A stretch of DNA of 5,895 bases from Vulcanimicrobiota bacterium (GCA_030038335.1 JASHPC010000096.1:1-5895), one strand, 5' to 3'. Counted from the stretch's first letter, positions 1 to 5,895 are shown. The notes: generated by a model from the letters alone, not told the origin. Translations and numbers: made by a program.

Positions 1-3
1 CTC

Positions 4-513
4 GTGCTCGAGTCGGTGCTAGGCTCACTGTACGCATTCACGTATACGTACGGCGGCAACGGAGAAGCGCAAGATGACCCCGCGACGGAGCGCTTCGTGC
101 GCACGGCGTGTCCCAGTTCGCCAGCAGCATTCGACCGAGTGAGCGCGCCAGCGAAGTGGTTACGCCTTCCTTCTGCGCGCATCCGCGGCGTATGGACCGG
201 CCCGCGCGACGGCGAGATATTCATAGAACGCGCCGGACCGAGGAAGCAGCTCTTTCCTTTCATGAACGTCGTGCGTTTCGCGCGTCTCTTCGGGTTCACC
301 GGGCGAATCCTCGCGCAACGCAACGTCATCTCTCAGCACTGCGGTCACCTCGCACGCGAACAGTCCGCAACGTGGGGCGCCGGTTCGTACATTATGAACA
401 TCGATATGATGTACGTTCGAACGAGCGGCCAAGACGCGGCCCTTCTTACGTACGTGACGCCAGGCGCACGAGAGCTCTCTATCCTGTCGGCGCTGCGCTC
501 CTACTGCCCGTAG
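4..513 (+). CDS. Hypothetical protein, possibly secreted, 5' end uncertain
   Basis: The frame is open through the left edge of the window. The GTG at position 4 is only the first possible start seen here, and the gene may begin further left. Third codon positions are rich in G and C, as in the neighbouring genes, which supports real coding. The 169-residue product has three cysteines (C36 in TACPSSP, C113 in QHCGHLA and C168 in the final SYCP). The last two thirds alternate short hydrophobic strands (EIFIERA, YIMNIDMMYVRT, ALLTYVT) and end in a helix closing on Cys. That layout resembles small secreted alpha/beta proteins of the PsbP/MOG1/DcrB type, with a central Cys-Gly and a terminal Cys that could pair. 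This is a fold guess, not a recognised family. No clean signal peptide is visible, which fits either a missing N-terminus or an upstream start. It lies 51 bp before the S9 peptidase gene on the same strand, so the two could share a transcript. Confidence 0.6.
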   Translation: MLESVLGSLYAFTYTYGGNGEAQDDPATERFVRTACPSSPAAFDRVSAPAKWLRLPSARIRGVWTGPRDGEIFIERAGPRKQLFPFMNVVRFARLFGFTGRILAQRNVISQHCGHLAREQSATWGAGSYIMNIDMMYVRTSGQDAALLTYVTPGARELSILSALRSYCP

Positions 514-519
514 TCTACC

Positions 520-550
520 CCGAACGGGCAGCACACTCGCGCACGTTCGG
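520..550. repeat. 7-bp inverted repeat before the S9 peptidase gene
   Basis: The arms CCGAACG (520-526) and CGTTCGG (544-550) are perfectly complementary and separated by 17 bases. They fill most of the 51-bp gap between the two + strand genes and end just before the ribosome binding region of the peptidase. No T-tract follows, so this is not a convincing terminator. It could be a weak hairpin in the leader or an operator half-site pair. Chance is also plausible in DNA rich in CGTTCG-type words. Confidence 0.2.
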
Positions 551-564
551 CGAAGAGAAGCTCT

Positions 565-2628
565 ATGCTGCTTCGCAACGCTCTTCTTTGCGCACTATTG
601 ATGACTGCCATTTTGGCGCCTTCCTTGGCTCAGGCGCGTCCGGTGCGCGCGGAGGACCTCTTCCGGCTCTCCCTCATCTCCGATCCGAACGTCTCACCGA
701 ACGGCAATCGCGTCGCGTTTGTCGTGCAGCGGCTCGATGGGCCGAAGGACCGCTATGACAGCGATATCTGGATCGTCTCGACATCTGGCGGGACGCCCGT
801 GCGCATCACGCGAGACGGTAACGCGAGCACGCCGCGCTGGTCGCCGTCGAGCGAGGTGCTGCTCTACGTCGATGCCGCGTCGGGTATTCCGCAAATCTTT
901 GCATACAACATCCGGACGTCGCTAGCGCGGCGCCTCACCTTGCTGCCGGGTGGTGCATCAAGCCCCGTATGGTCGCATGACGGCAAGCGTATCGCCTTCG
1001 TCTCGGTTACGAAGGATCCTCAGCCTCCTGCCGAGATCGACTTCAAGGCAGCCGGATTCACGCCGGCACCCCGCCAACGAACGAGCGACGTTCGTACGAT
1101 TCGAGTCGAAGACTACGAAGCCAACGATCTCGGCTATACGTACAACCTGCATTCGCACGTTTGGGTAATGAACGCCAACGGAACGCACGCAGTAGCGCTG
1201 ACGAGCGGACATCGCTGGTCGGAAAACAGTCCCATCTGGTCGCCGGACGATCGCAGCATCGCGTTCACGTCGCTGCGTAAGGATACACCCACGATAGGGA
1301 ACAGCGACATATACGTCATTCGGTCCCGAGGCGGCAGGATGCGCAAAGTGCCTTTCGGCCATGCCGCAACCACCGCCCCCGTCTTTGGGCCTGACGGAAC
1401 GATCTACGCTCTCTCCGGCGGCGTCGACGATACGGCAAGCTATCCCGCGCTCGTTCACGAGACGCTTTCCGGCAATGCGCGCAGGATCGTTGTGGCGCCG
1501 AAGATCGTCGTCTGGGGCGACTGGGTTTTGGCCGATTTGAAGATGCCCGGCGCCGTCTGCGGACCGTGGATAACGCCGGACGGTCGCAACATCGTTACCG
1601 ACGTAGCCGGCCCCGGCATCACGCGTCTCGTGCGCGTCGACACCGCAACCGGCGCGATCCATGACATCGTAACGACCCCAGGCGAGGTCTCCGACTGCAC
1701 GCTGAGTGCAAACGGCAGGCGCGTCGCCTATGCATTCTCAACGTTCGCAAGCCCGGCCGAAGTCTATGTTGCCGACGTCCGTACGGGCACCGCACGCGCC
1801 GTGACGCACTTCAACGCGGCGTATCTGCGAAGCGTCACGCTCTCCACGCCGCACGCCTTTACGGTAACCGATCCGGCAGGGATGCGCGTGCACGCATGGT
1901 TCTTCCCAGCGACCACGGCAGGGCGCGTGCACCCGACGCTCGTCGAGATTCACGGCGGTCCCGAAGCCGAGTTCGGCGACACCTTCTTCCACGAGGTGCA
2001 GTTCTTCGCGAGCAGCGGCTACAACGTCGTGCTCAGCGATCCTCGCGGCAGCATCGGCTTTGGATATCCATTCGAAGAGTCGCTCGTCGCGCATTGGGGA
2101 GACCGCATGTTCGACGACGAGATGACCGTCGTCGACGCGGTCGTCAAGCGACCCGACGTCGACGCCTCGCAGTTGTTTCTGACCGGAGGGAGTTATGGCG
2201 GATACGCGACGCTCTGGGTCATTTCGCACACGGACCGCTTCCGCGCGGCGATCGCCGAGCGCGTCGCGAGTGACCTCGCCACCGAACAACTCGACGCGTT
2301 CTTCGCAAGCAGCAACGGGCTCGGCGGCCAGTACGCCTGGGGCAAGCCGTGGGTTCCCGGAAACCGCAACGCGATCGACTCGCCGCTCACGTACGTCGAG
2401 AACGTTCACACGCCGCTCATGCTGTTGCACTCAACGCTCGATACGGAGACGCCACTCGATCAAACGCTCGACGAGTTCTCCGCTCTCAAGGAACTTGGGC
2501 GAACCGTAACGTTCGTTGAGTTTCCTGGAGAGACGCACGACCTCAACCGCATCGGCCGTCCAATTCATCGCGTCGAACGCTTAAATCTCATGCGTTCGTG
2601 GTTCAACCGCTATCGGAGGCAACGCTAG
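565..2628 (+). CDS. Exported S9 family peptidase (prolyl oligopeptidase/acylaminoacyl-peptidase type)
   Basis: This is a complete 687-residue serine peptidase, a normal length for bacterial S9B/S9C enzymes. Residues 1-24 form a Sec signal peptide (MLLRN, hydrophobic core, cleavage near SLAQA-RP), so the enzyme should act in the periplasm or outside the cell. Residues about 40-420 form a beta-propeller with at least seven PD40/TolB-like repeats: SPNGNRVAFV 44, SPSSEVLLYV 93, SHDGKRIAFV 137, SPDDRSIAFT 226, GPDGTIYALS 275, TPDGRNIVTD 337 and SANGRRVAYA 381. The alpha/beta-hydrolase domain follows from about 430. It has the oxyanion-region HGG at 463-465, the family signature DPRGS at 492-496, nucleophile Ser543 in GGSYGG, probable Asp626 in STLDTETP and His658 in GETHDL, so the triad looks intact. 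Family members release dipeptides or acylated/prolyl residues from short peptides, with the propeller limiting access to small substrates. The start is ATG at 565 with purine-rich GAAGAGAAG just upstream. Which S9 subfamily it belongs to, and its exact substrate, cannot be read from sequence. Confidence 0.95.
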   Translation: MLLRNALLCALLMTAILAPSLAQARPVRAEDLFRLSLISDPNVSPNGNRVAFVVQRLDGPKDRYDSDIWIVSTSGGTPVRITRDGNASTPRWSPSSEVLLYVDAASGIPQIFAYNIRTSLARRLTLLPGGASSPVWSHDGKRIAFVSVTKDPQPPAEIDFKAAGFTPAPRQRTSDVRTIRVEDYEANDLGYTYNLHSHVWVMNANGTHAVALTSGHRWSENSPIWSPDDRSIAFTSLRKDTPTIGNSDIYVIRSRGGRMRKVPFGHAATTAPVFGPDGTIYALSGGVDDTASYPALVHETLSGNARRIVVAPKIVVWGDWVLADLKMPGAVCGPWITPDGRNIVTDVAGPGITRLVRVDTATGAIHDIVTTPGEVSDCTLSANGRRVAYAFSTFASPAEVYVADVRTGTARAVTHFNAAYLRSVTLSTPHAFTVTDPAGMRVHAWFFPATTAGRVHPTLVEIHGGPEAEFGDTFFHEVQFFASSGYNVVLSDPRGSIGFGYPFEESLVAHWGDRMFDDEMTVVDAVVKRPDVDASQLFLTGGSYGGYATLWVISHTDRFRAAIAERVASDLATEQLDAFFASSNGLGGQYAWGKPWVPGNRNAIDSPLTYVENVHTPLMLLHSTLDTETPLDQTLDEFSALKELGRTVTFVEFPGETHDLNRIGRPIHRVERLNLMRSWFNRYRRQR

Positions 2629-2963
2629 GGCGAAGCGGTCACCTGCAGCGGGCCATTCGACGAACAGGAAAAGCGCCTGGAGACGTGGTGTAGCGTCCAA
2701 CGTCCGTGCGGCGGCAGCGTATGTGAATAGCTGCCTTCTTCACCCGCAAACGAATACGAGAACGTCAGTGATTTCGTGGTTTGATTTTCGAAGCGGTACT
2801 CCCAGGCTGGTCCCGCGAGCGCGTTGCATGCAACGCCGAGACGCAGTCCCAAGATGCCTGACGGGCCCCACGTAACCGTAAAGAACGAGCCTCGCTGCTG
2901 CGCGCGTGCCACCAAAGGCACCGACGCGACGAGAGCGGCGAGCGCGAGCACTCTGAGTTTCAT
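2625..2963 (-). CDS. Small exported protein of unknown function
   Basis: The 112-residue product begins with a textbook signal peptide (MKLRVLALAALVASVPLVARA, cleavage probably after ARA at residue 21). This gives a mature protein of about 90 residues. The mature part is rich in beta-forming stretches (SFFTVTW, AWEYRFENQ, KSLTFSYSF, YSHTLPPHGRW, PLQVTAS) and has two cysteines, C46 and C100, which could form one disulfide. It may be a small beta-sandwich, but I recognise no family. It starts four bases after the stop of the gene before it and has no visible Shine-Dalgarno, so translation probably depends on coupling to that gene. Its TAG stop overlaps the TAG stop of the converging peptidase gene in the palindrome CTAG. 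It is the last gene of the minus-strand cluster. Confidence 0.75.
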   Translation of the reverse strand: MKLRVLALAALVASVPLVARAQQRGSFFTVTWGPSGILGLRLGVACNALAGPAWEYRFENQTTKSLTFSYSFAGEEGSYSHTLPPHGRWTLHHVSRRFSCSSNGPLQVTASP

Positions 2964-2967
2964 GGTC

Positions 2968-3693
2968 TTAGGGTTCGAAGTCGGCGTCCGGCATTGCTGC
3001 CGGAAATGCGATGTCGCTGAGCGCTGAGGCGACGTGGTCTTCGCGTGGACCGAAGAGCGAGCCGGTCGGAGCGCTCGCGTCGATGTAGACGATCGTCCAG
3101 ATCTCGGCCGGCCCGCTCGGAGCGAAGCGATAGTCGACCGTACCCCACCTTCCGTTGCCGAAGTCGTGCGCGTAGACGAGCCGCACGACGTTTCCGGATT
3201 GCTGGTCGACCCAGAGCTCTCGCAGCGCGTAGCGCTGTGGATTCTCCAGCGGCTTCAGCGTCAGGTGGTAACAGTCGTAAGCGCCCAGCTGCTCGTTCCC
3301 AGCGAGCGTAATGACATACGCTCGCGCGACCGCGCTCGCGACGGCGATCGTCGGAACGAGAGGATCTTCTGCCATGTTCGGCGGCATCCGCGGCGGTGCA
3401 CCACCGGGCTGCGACGGAATCATTCGGTAGAATCCCAGCGGCGTACCGTCGGGACCCGTGATGTAGTCGCCGTGCATGAGAACGCGCGACGGTGACGACG
3501 GCGTGGCTACCGTCTGCGCGAACGTATGGCCGTCAGACCAACGTACGGTGAACTCCACCGTTTCGCCGGGGAGACACTGATCTGAGAGAAACGTCTGAGA
3601 ACAGGCAATGCGGAACGACTCGTATGCGGGAAGCGCGCGTTGCGCCCATACTTGTTGCGCTCGTAGAAAAATCGCGTCCGGCGTCGGCATCAT
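2968..3693 (-). CDS. Hypothetical protein, secreted-domain-like but without signal peptide
   Basis: The 241-residue product begins with tandem ATG codons just after the stop of the propeller gene, with three bases (CGA) between TAA and ATG. It starts directly with an amphipathic stretch (PDAIFLRAQQVWAQRALPAY) followed by strand-rich sequence. Features include paired cysteines C31 and C40 (ACSQTFLSDQC), a proline-rich loop near 95-107, and a long antiparallel-looking part (YHLTLKPL, LRELWVDQQSGNVVRLVY, GTVDYRFAP, AEIWTIVYI). The segment LRELWVDQQSGNVVRLVY resembles strands of LolA/outer-membrane lipoprotein-sorting-like half-barrels. That is a weak structural guess, and no family is recognised. 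The cysteine pair and strand-rich character suggest an exported protein, yet there is no signal peptide and no room for one, because the in-frame stop lies two codons before the first ATG. No Shine-Dalgarno is seen, so reinitiation after the propeller gene is the likely mode of translation. Confidence 0.75.
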   Translation of the reverse strand: MMPTPDAIFLRAQQVWAQRALPAYESFRIACSQTFLSDQCLPGETVEFTVRWSDGHTFAQTVATPSSPSRVLMHGDYITGPDGTPLGFYRMIPSQPGGAPPRMPPNMAEDPLVPTIAVASAVARAYVITLAGNEQLGAYDCYHLTLKPLENPQRYALRELWVDQQSGNVVRLVYAHDFGNGRWGTVDYRFAPSGPAEIWTIVYIDASAPTGSLFGPREDHVASALSDIAFPAAMPDADFEP

Positions 3694-3696
3694 TCG

Positions 3697-4854
3697 TTAT
3701 TGAATGGGGAGCGCGTAGATGGTCGTATCGTCGGCAACGTACAGCGTCGATCCGACGAGAACCGGCGGGCTGCAGCTGAACGGCGCGCCAAAACGTCGGC
3801 GCGAGAGAACGCGACCATCGCCTTCGTCGATCGTGTAGAGCACGCCGGCCGTATCGCCAACGTAAAGCCTACCATTCATGGCGACCGCGCTCATCTTCAC
3901 CGCAGCATCTGTGGCAATAGACCAAAGGACGCGCCCCTGGGTCGCTTCGTAGGCGACAAAGCGTCGCGCTGCGGGCAGGGATTCGAAGAGGGTGCCGCGA
4001 TCCAGCATCGACGCGATGGCTTGTTCGTTCGTGCCGATGCCGGTGAAGAATCCGACGGCAGAGTTGCGCGCCCAACGAAGATGGCCCGTCATCGCGTCGA
4101 TTGCGTAGACGTCGTTCATCGCGTTCGCCGTCGGTGGGCCTGTCACGATCTGTGCGTCCTGAACGTAGACGTCTCCGTTGCCGGCAGCGGGAGAGCTGTC
4201 AGCGTTTCCGTAGGGAGCCGTCCACCTGAACGCGCCGTCACTCGCGCGCACGGCATAGACGTGGTCGGGGCGGTGCATTGCCGCGGAGGGGCCCGCGAGT
4301 ACGTACACCGTGTCGCCGAGTACCGCCGCTGATGCCATCGTCGCGACGCCGTCAACGCCTTTGGACCACAGAAGTCTGCCTGTCTGCACATCGAGCGCGC
4401 GAACGTGGTCGTCGCCGTTTGCAAAGACGAGGACGTCGCGGCCGTTCACGTGCACGAGCGCGGGACTTGGCATATCCTCTCCGACGGTCTTGAAGGTCCA
4501 GCGCGGCCTGCCTGTGCCGGCATCGAACGCTGCGATTTCATCGCCGCCGGGAACTCCCCATACGAGTTTTGAGCCGGTCTTCGTCAGCACGTCGTTCGTG
4601 CCCGTTCCCACAACGACGAGCCCATCGGCGACAATTGGTGCCGTCATCGAGGTTCGGGGGACGTGCGCGTGCCAGAGCACGCGTCCGGATCGGCGATCGA
4701 TTGCTAAAACATCGCCGCCAAACGTGTCCGCGTACAGCGTCTCTCCCACGACGGCGAGCCCGCCGTTGACTCTACGTCGCGCGTTAAACGTCCAGCGATG
4801 CGCTGGTTCTGCACTCGCGAATGCGGCGTTTCTCGTTGCGGCATATTGGTACAT
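3697..4854 (-). CDS. PQQ-like (BamB-type) beta-propeller protein, start probably further upstream
   Basis: From the first ATG the product is 385 residues of PQQ-like repeats. Seven repeat units each end in a D..(T/S)G..xW or closely related pattern: AIDRRSGRVLW 51-61, AFDAGTGRPRW 109-119, ALDVQTGRLLW 153-163, AVRASDGAFRW 201-211, AIDAMTGHLRW 251-261, AYEATQGRVLW 301-311 and TIDEGDGRVLS 341-351. The C-terminal TTIYALP can pair with the N-terminal HRWTF to close an eight-bladed ring. There is no CxxCH heme motif and no other sign of an alcohol dehydrogenase, so it is more likely a binding or assembly propeller than a quinoprotein enzyme. The first ATG is a poor start. It lies inside WPMYQYAATRNA, which looks like the WPM(Y/F) opening of mature propellers, and has no Shine-Dalgarno. 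The codons between 4855 and 4935 encode a signal-peptide-like stretch (KFTAAIACVALLAGAAPS), but contain no ATG, GTG or TTG. An ACG at 4933-4935 has AGGAG nine bases upstream; starting there gives 412 residues with an export signal. The call is firm, the 5' end is not. Confidence 0.9.
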   Translation of the reverse strand: MYQYAATRNAAFASAEPAHRWTFNARRRVNGGLAVVGETLYADTFGGDVLAIDRRSGRVLWHAHVPRTSMTAPIVADGLVVVGTGTNDVLTKTGSKLVWGVPGGDEIAAFDAGTGRPRWTFKTVGEDMPSPALVHVNGRDVLVFANGDDHVRALDVQTGRLLWSKGVDGVATMASAAVLGDTVYVLAGPSAAMHRPDHVYAVRASDGAFRWTAPYGNADSSPAAGNGDVYVQDAQIVTGPPTANAMNDVYAIDAMTGHLRWARNSAVGFFTGIGTNEQAIASMLDRGTLFESLPAARRFVAYEATQGRVLWSIATDAAVKMSAVAMNGRLYVGDTAGVLYTIDEGDGRVLSRRRFGAPFSCSPPVLVGSTLYVADDTTIYALPIQ

Positions 4855-4944
4855 CGGCCACGTCGACGGTGCCGCTCCGGCGAGTAACGCGACGCAAGCG
4901 ATCGCCGCCGTAAACTTCTCCCCGAGCGAAAGCGTCGCGTCGCT

Positions 4945-4949
4945 CTCCT
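4945..4949 (-). promoter_or_regulatory. Shine-Dalgarno-like AGGAG at the stop of the HdrB-like gene
   Basis: On the minus strand the stop codon TAG runs into GAGAG, making AGGAG, which overlaps the end of the HdrB-like gene. Nine bases later is ACG (4933-4935), the first codon of an in-frame signal-peptide-like stretch leading into the propeller. The position suits translational coupling. A second purine run, GGGGAG (4923-4918), lies six bases before another ACG (4911-4909). The AGGAG site points to a start upstream of the first ATG of the propeller gene, but no standard start codon lies at the right distance. Confidence 0.45.
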
Positions 4950-5832
4950 AGACTTTGAGTTCGACCTTCTCGAGGGCCGATGCAGTCGGCACGACGTGGT
5001 GATCGAGCCGAAGCTCTTTTGGCGAGAAGCCGAAAGCGAGACCCAGCAGTTGCGGCAAATGGAAGATCGGCACGCCGATCTCTTGTCGCATGGAACGCGC
5101 GGCGTCGGGTTGTTGGCCGTCGAGGTTGAGGTGGCAGAGCGGACACGGCGTGACGAGCACGTCCGCGCCCTTCGACTTCGCTTCTAGAATATGCGAGCCG
5201 CCCATGGCAAGCGACTTCTCGCGATTGAACGTGAGCATCGGAAAGCCGCAGCACTTCGTCGAACCGCGGTACTCGACCGGCTCCGCGCCGAGCAGAGCGA
5301 TGAGTTGCTGCAGGTACGTTTTCCGTTCGGGCCGTTCGCGCAAGCCAAGGTACTCCTCGGGTCGCAGGATATAGCAGCCATAGAACGGCGCGACTTTCAA
5401 GCCCGTGAGCTTGCGTTTGATCGCGGCGCGAATCCTGTCAATGCCAATATCTTCGAAGAGCATCCAGAGGAGGTGCTTAACCTTCGCCGTTCCGCTGTAA
5501 CGAAAACCTTGGTCGCCGATCGTCGCGTTGACGCGTTCGCGGCGCTTCTCGTCGCGCTGTAGATGGTAGTTGTGGTCAGAGAGCACGCCTTGGCACGTGC
5601 TGCAGATCGTCATGACGTCCGCGCCTTTGCTTTCCGCCATCGCGATCGTGAGACCGTTGAGCGAGTCCGCAAGATCGGGATTCTGCTCGGTGAGTACCCC
5701 GGCACCCGTGCAGGGAGCTTCCGTCAGCTCGTCGAGCTCGAGGCCCAGCGGCTCGGCGATCGCGTGCGCCGCGACGTAGAGCTCCGGACACGCACCTTTG
5801 GAGACGCATCCGGGATAGAACGCAACCTTCAC
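4948..5832 (-). CDS. CCG-domain iron-sulfur protein, HdrB / SdhE-like (CoB-CoM heterodisulfide reductase subunit B family)
   Basis: The 294-residue protein has two cysteine-rich CCG domains, the architecture of HdrB and of the E subunit of class E succinate dehydrogenases. Domain 1 (about 1-90) has YPGC with C9, PCTGAG with C41, and CSTC with C77 and C80. Domain 2 (about 145-240) has YGC with C153, KCCGFP with C194-C195, and CPLC with C230 and C233. Known relatives bind noncubane 4Fe-4S clusters through such motifs and pass electrons to a disulfide or to quinone at the membrane. In domain 1 the usual pair CC is Pro40-Cys41, so one expected ligand is missing; domain 2 is complete. No signal peptide or membrane segment is present, so it is cytoplasmic. 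The start is GTG, set by a strong GGAGGG eight bases upstream, and it overlaps the previous gene's TGA by four bases (GTGA). That overlap points to a shared operon and complex. SdhE versus HdrB cannot be decided without the upstream genes. Confidence 0.92.
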   Translation of the reverse strand: MKVAFYPGCVSKGACPELYVAAHAIAEPLGLELDELTEAPCTGAGVLTEQNPDLADSLNGLTIAMAESKGADVMTICSTCQGVLSDHNYHLQRDEKRRERVNATIGDQGFRYSGTAKVKHLLWMLFEDIGIDRIRAAIKRKLTGLKVAPFYGCYILRPEEYLGLRERPERKTYLQQLIALLGAEPVEYRGSTKCCGFPMLTFNREKSLAMGGSHILEAKSKGADVLVTPCPLCHLNLDGQQPDAARSMRQEIGVPIFHLPQLLGLAFGFSPKELRLDHHVVPTASALEKVELKV

Positions 5833-5895
5833 TTGAACCGCCCTCCGACGCGTTGAAAGATCGTCTTGATGCGCTGCACGTTCGGAATCTTCTTG
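5829..5895 (-). CDS. C-terminal end of an upstream gene, possibly SdhB/HdrC-like iron-sulfur subunit (partial)
   Basis: Only the last 21 codons are inside the window, encoding KKIPNVQRIKTIFQRVGGRF followed by K and TGA. The stop overlaps the GTG start of the HdrB-like gene in GTGA, the usual sign of translational coupling between subunits of one complex. In known operons the gene before an HdrB/SdhE-type CCG protein is often an SdhB or HdrC ferredoxin-like subunit, and a basic amphipathic tail like this one would suit either. No cysteine motif is visible in this fragment, so the identity is inferred from context only. Confidence 0.55.
   Translation of the reverse strand, partial: KKIPNVQRIKTIFQRVGGRFK
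5841..5846 (-). promoter_or_regulatory. Strong ribosome binding site (GGAGGG) for the HdrB-like gene
   Basis: On the minus strand GGAGGG lies eight bases before the GTG at 5832-5830. It fixes that GTG as the start of the CCG-domain gene, and the encoded MKVAFYPGC is the expected N-terminus. The site lies inside the last codons of the upstream gene. Confidence 0.8.

Noticed and set aside
40..49. Perfect 10-bp palindrome ACGTATACGT
   Set aside because: It falls inside codons for Thr-Tyr-Thr in the first gene and is too short and isolated to argue for an operator.
386..423. Inverted repeat CGTACAT/ATGTACG followed by the palindrome CGTTCGAACG
   Set aside because: Both are inside coding sequence with long loops or short arms; words of this kind recur by chance in this GC-rich DNA.
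160..534. Minus-strand open frame opposite the first hypothetical gene
   Set aside because: Arginine-rich composition without motifs; the + strand frame has better third-position GC bias and fits the downstream gene's direction.
958..1662. Minus-strand open frame of 234 codons opposite the peptidase propeller
   Set aside because: Shadow frame of a clearly real gene with PD40 repeats; no domain or start signal of its own.
1738..2430. Long minus-strand open frame (230 codons) inside the S9 peptidase gene
   Set aside because: It lies opposite the conserved catalytic domain; its product is arginine- and glutamate-rich low-complexity sequence typical of the antisense frame of GC-rich coding DNA.
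3697..4854. Propeller as a PQQ-dependent alcohol or glucose dehydrogenase
   Set aside because: No heme c motif, no membrane anchor, no recognisable active-site cysteine pair, and shorter than those enzymes; PQQ-like repeats alone do not imply cofactor binding.
4310..4951. Plus-strand open frame of 213 codons opposite the propeller gene
   Set aside because: Serine/threonine/proline-rich antisense product over well-formed PQQ-like repeats; no ribosome binding site.
1..5895. tRNA, rRNA, CRISPR, insertion sequence or phage elements
   Set aside because: I saw no direct-repeat arrays, transposase or integrase motifs, and nearly all bases lie within genes; none can be supported.

Overview
The window is a GC-rich (about 60% by eye), gene-dense stretch of a bacterial chromosome. 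It has no RNA genes, insertion sequences, CRISPR arrays or other recognisable mobile DNA. The mix of genes is a secreted S9 peptidase, an eight-bladed PQQ-like propeller, an HdrB/SdhE-type CCG iron-sulfur protein and several small secreted proteins of unknown function. This suggests a free-living aerobic or facultative bacterium. An under-sampled phylum such as Eremiobacterota would fit the style of the genes, but that is only an impression; no taxonomic marker is present.

Layout. On the + strand, a hypothetical protein (4-513, possibly cut by the window's left edge) is followed 51 bp later by a complete exported S9 (prolyl oligopeptidase-like) peptidase (565-2628). On the - strand, reading from the right edge, there are five genes. 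They are the last codons of an upstream gene (5829-5895, perhaps an SdhB/HdrC-like iron-sulfur subunit), a CCG-domain HdrB/SdhE-like protein (4948-5832), a PQQ-like beta-propeller (3697-4854, probably starting further upstream), a 241-residue protein of unknown function (2968-3693) and a 112-residue exported protein of unknown function (2625-2963). The two blocks converge, and their last genes share the palindrome CTAG, which supplies both stop codons.

How the genes may work together. The - strand genes are packed with a 4-base overlap or gaps of only a few bases, so they look like one transcript. The CCG protein and its upstream partner should belong to a membrane-associated electron-transfer complex (succinate dehydrogenase class E or a heterodisulfide-reductase-like unit). 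The three downstream products look like envelope or periplasmic proteins, with no clear biochemical link to that complex. The S9 peptidase is probably a periplasmic or secreted peptide-scavenging enzyme.

Most interesting points. (1) The propeller gene has a clear signal-peptide-like stretch between its obvious ATG and the preceding stop, but no ATG, GTG or TTG to start it; an AGGAG motif sits nine bases before an ACG codon. (2) Three consecutive - strand genes lie in one continuous reading frame split only by one TAG and one TAA. The protein after the TAA looks like a secreted domain but has no signal peptide. (3) The first CCG motif of the HdrB-like protein has lost one of its paired cysteines. 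I do not see convincing evidence of a wholly new system.
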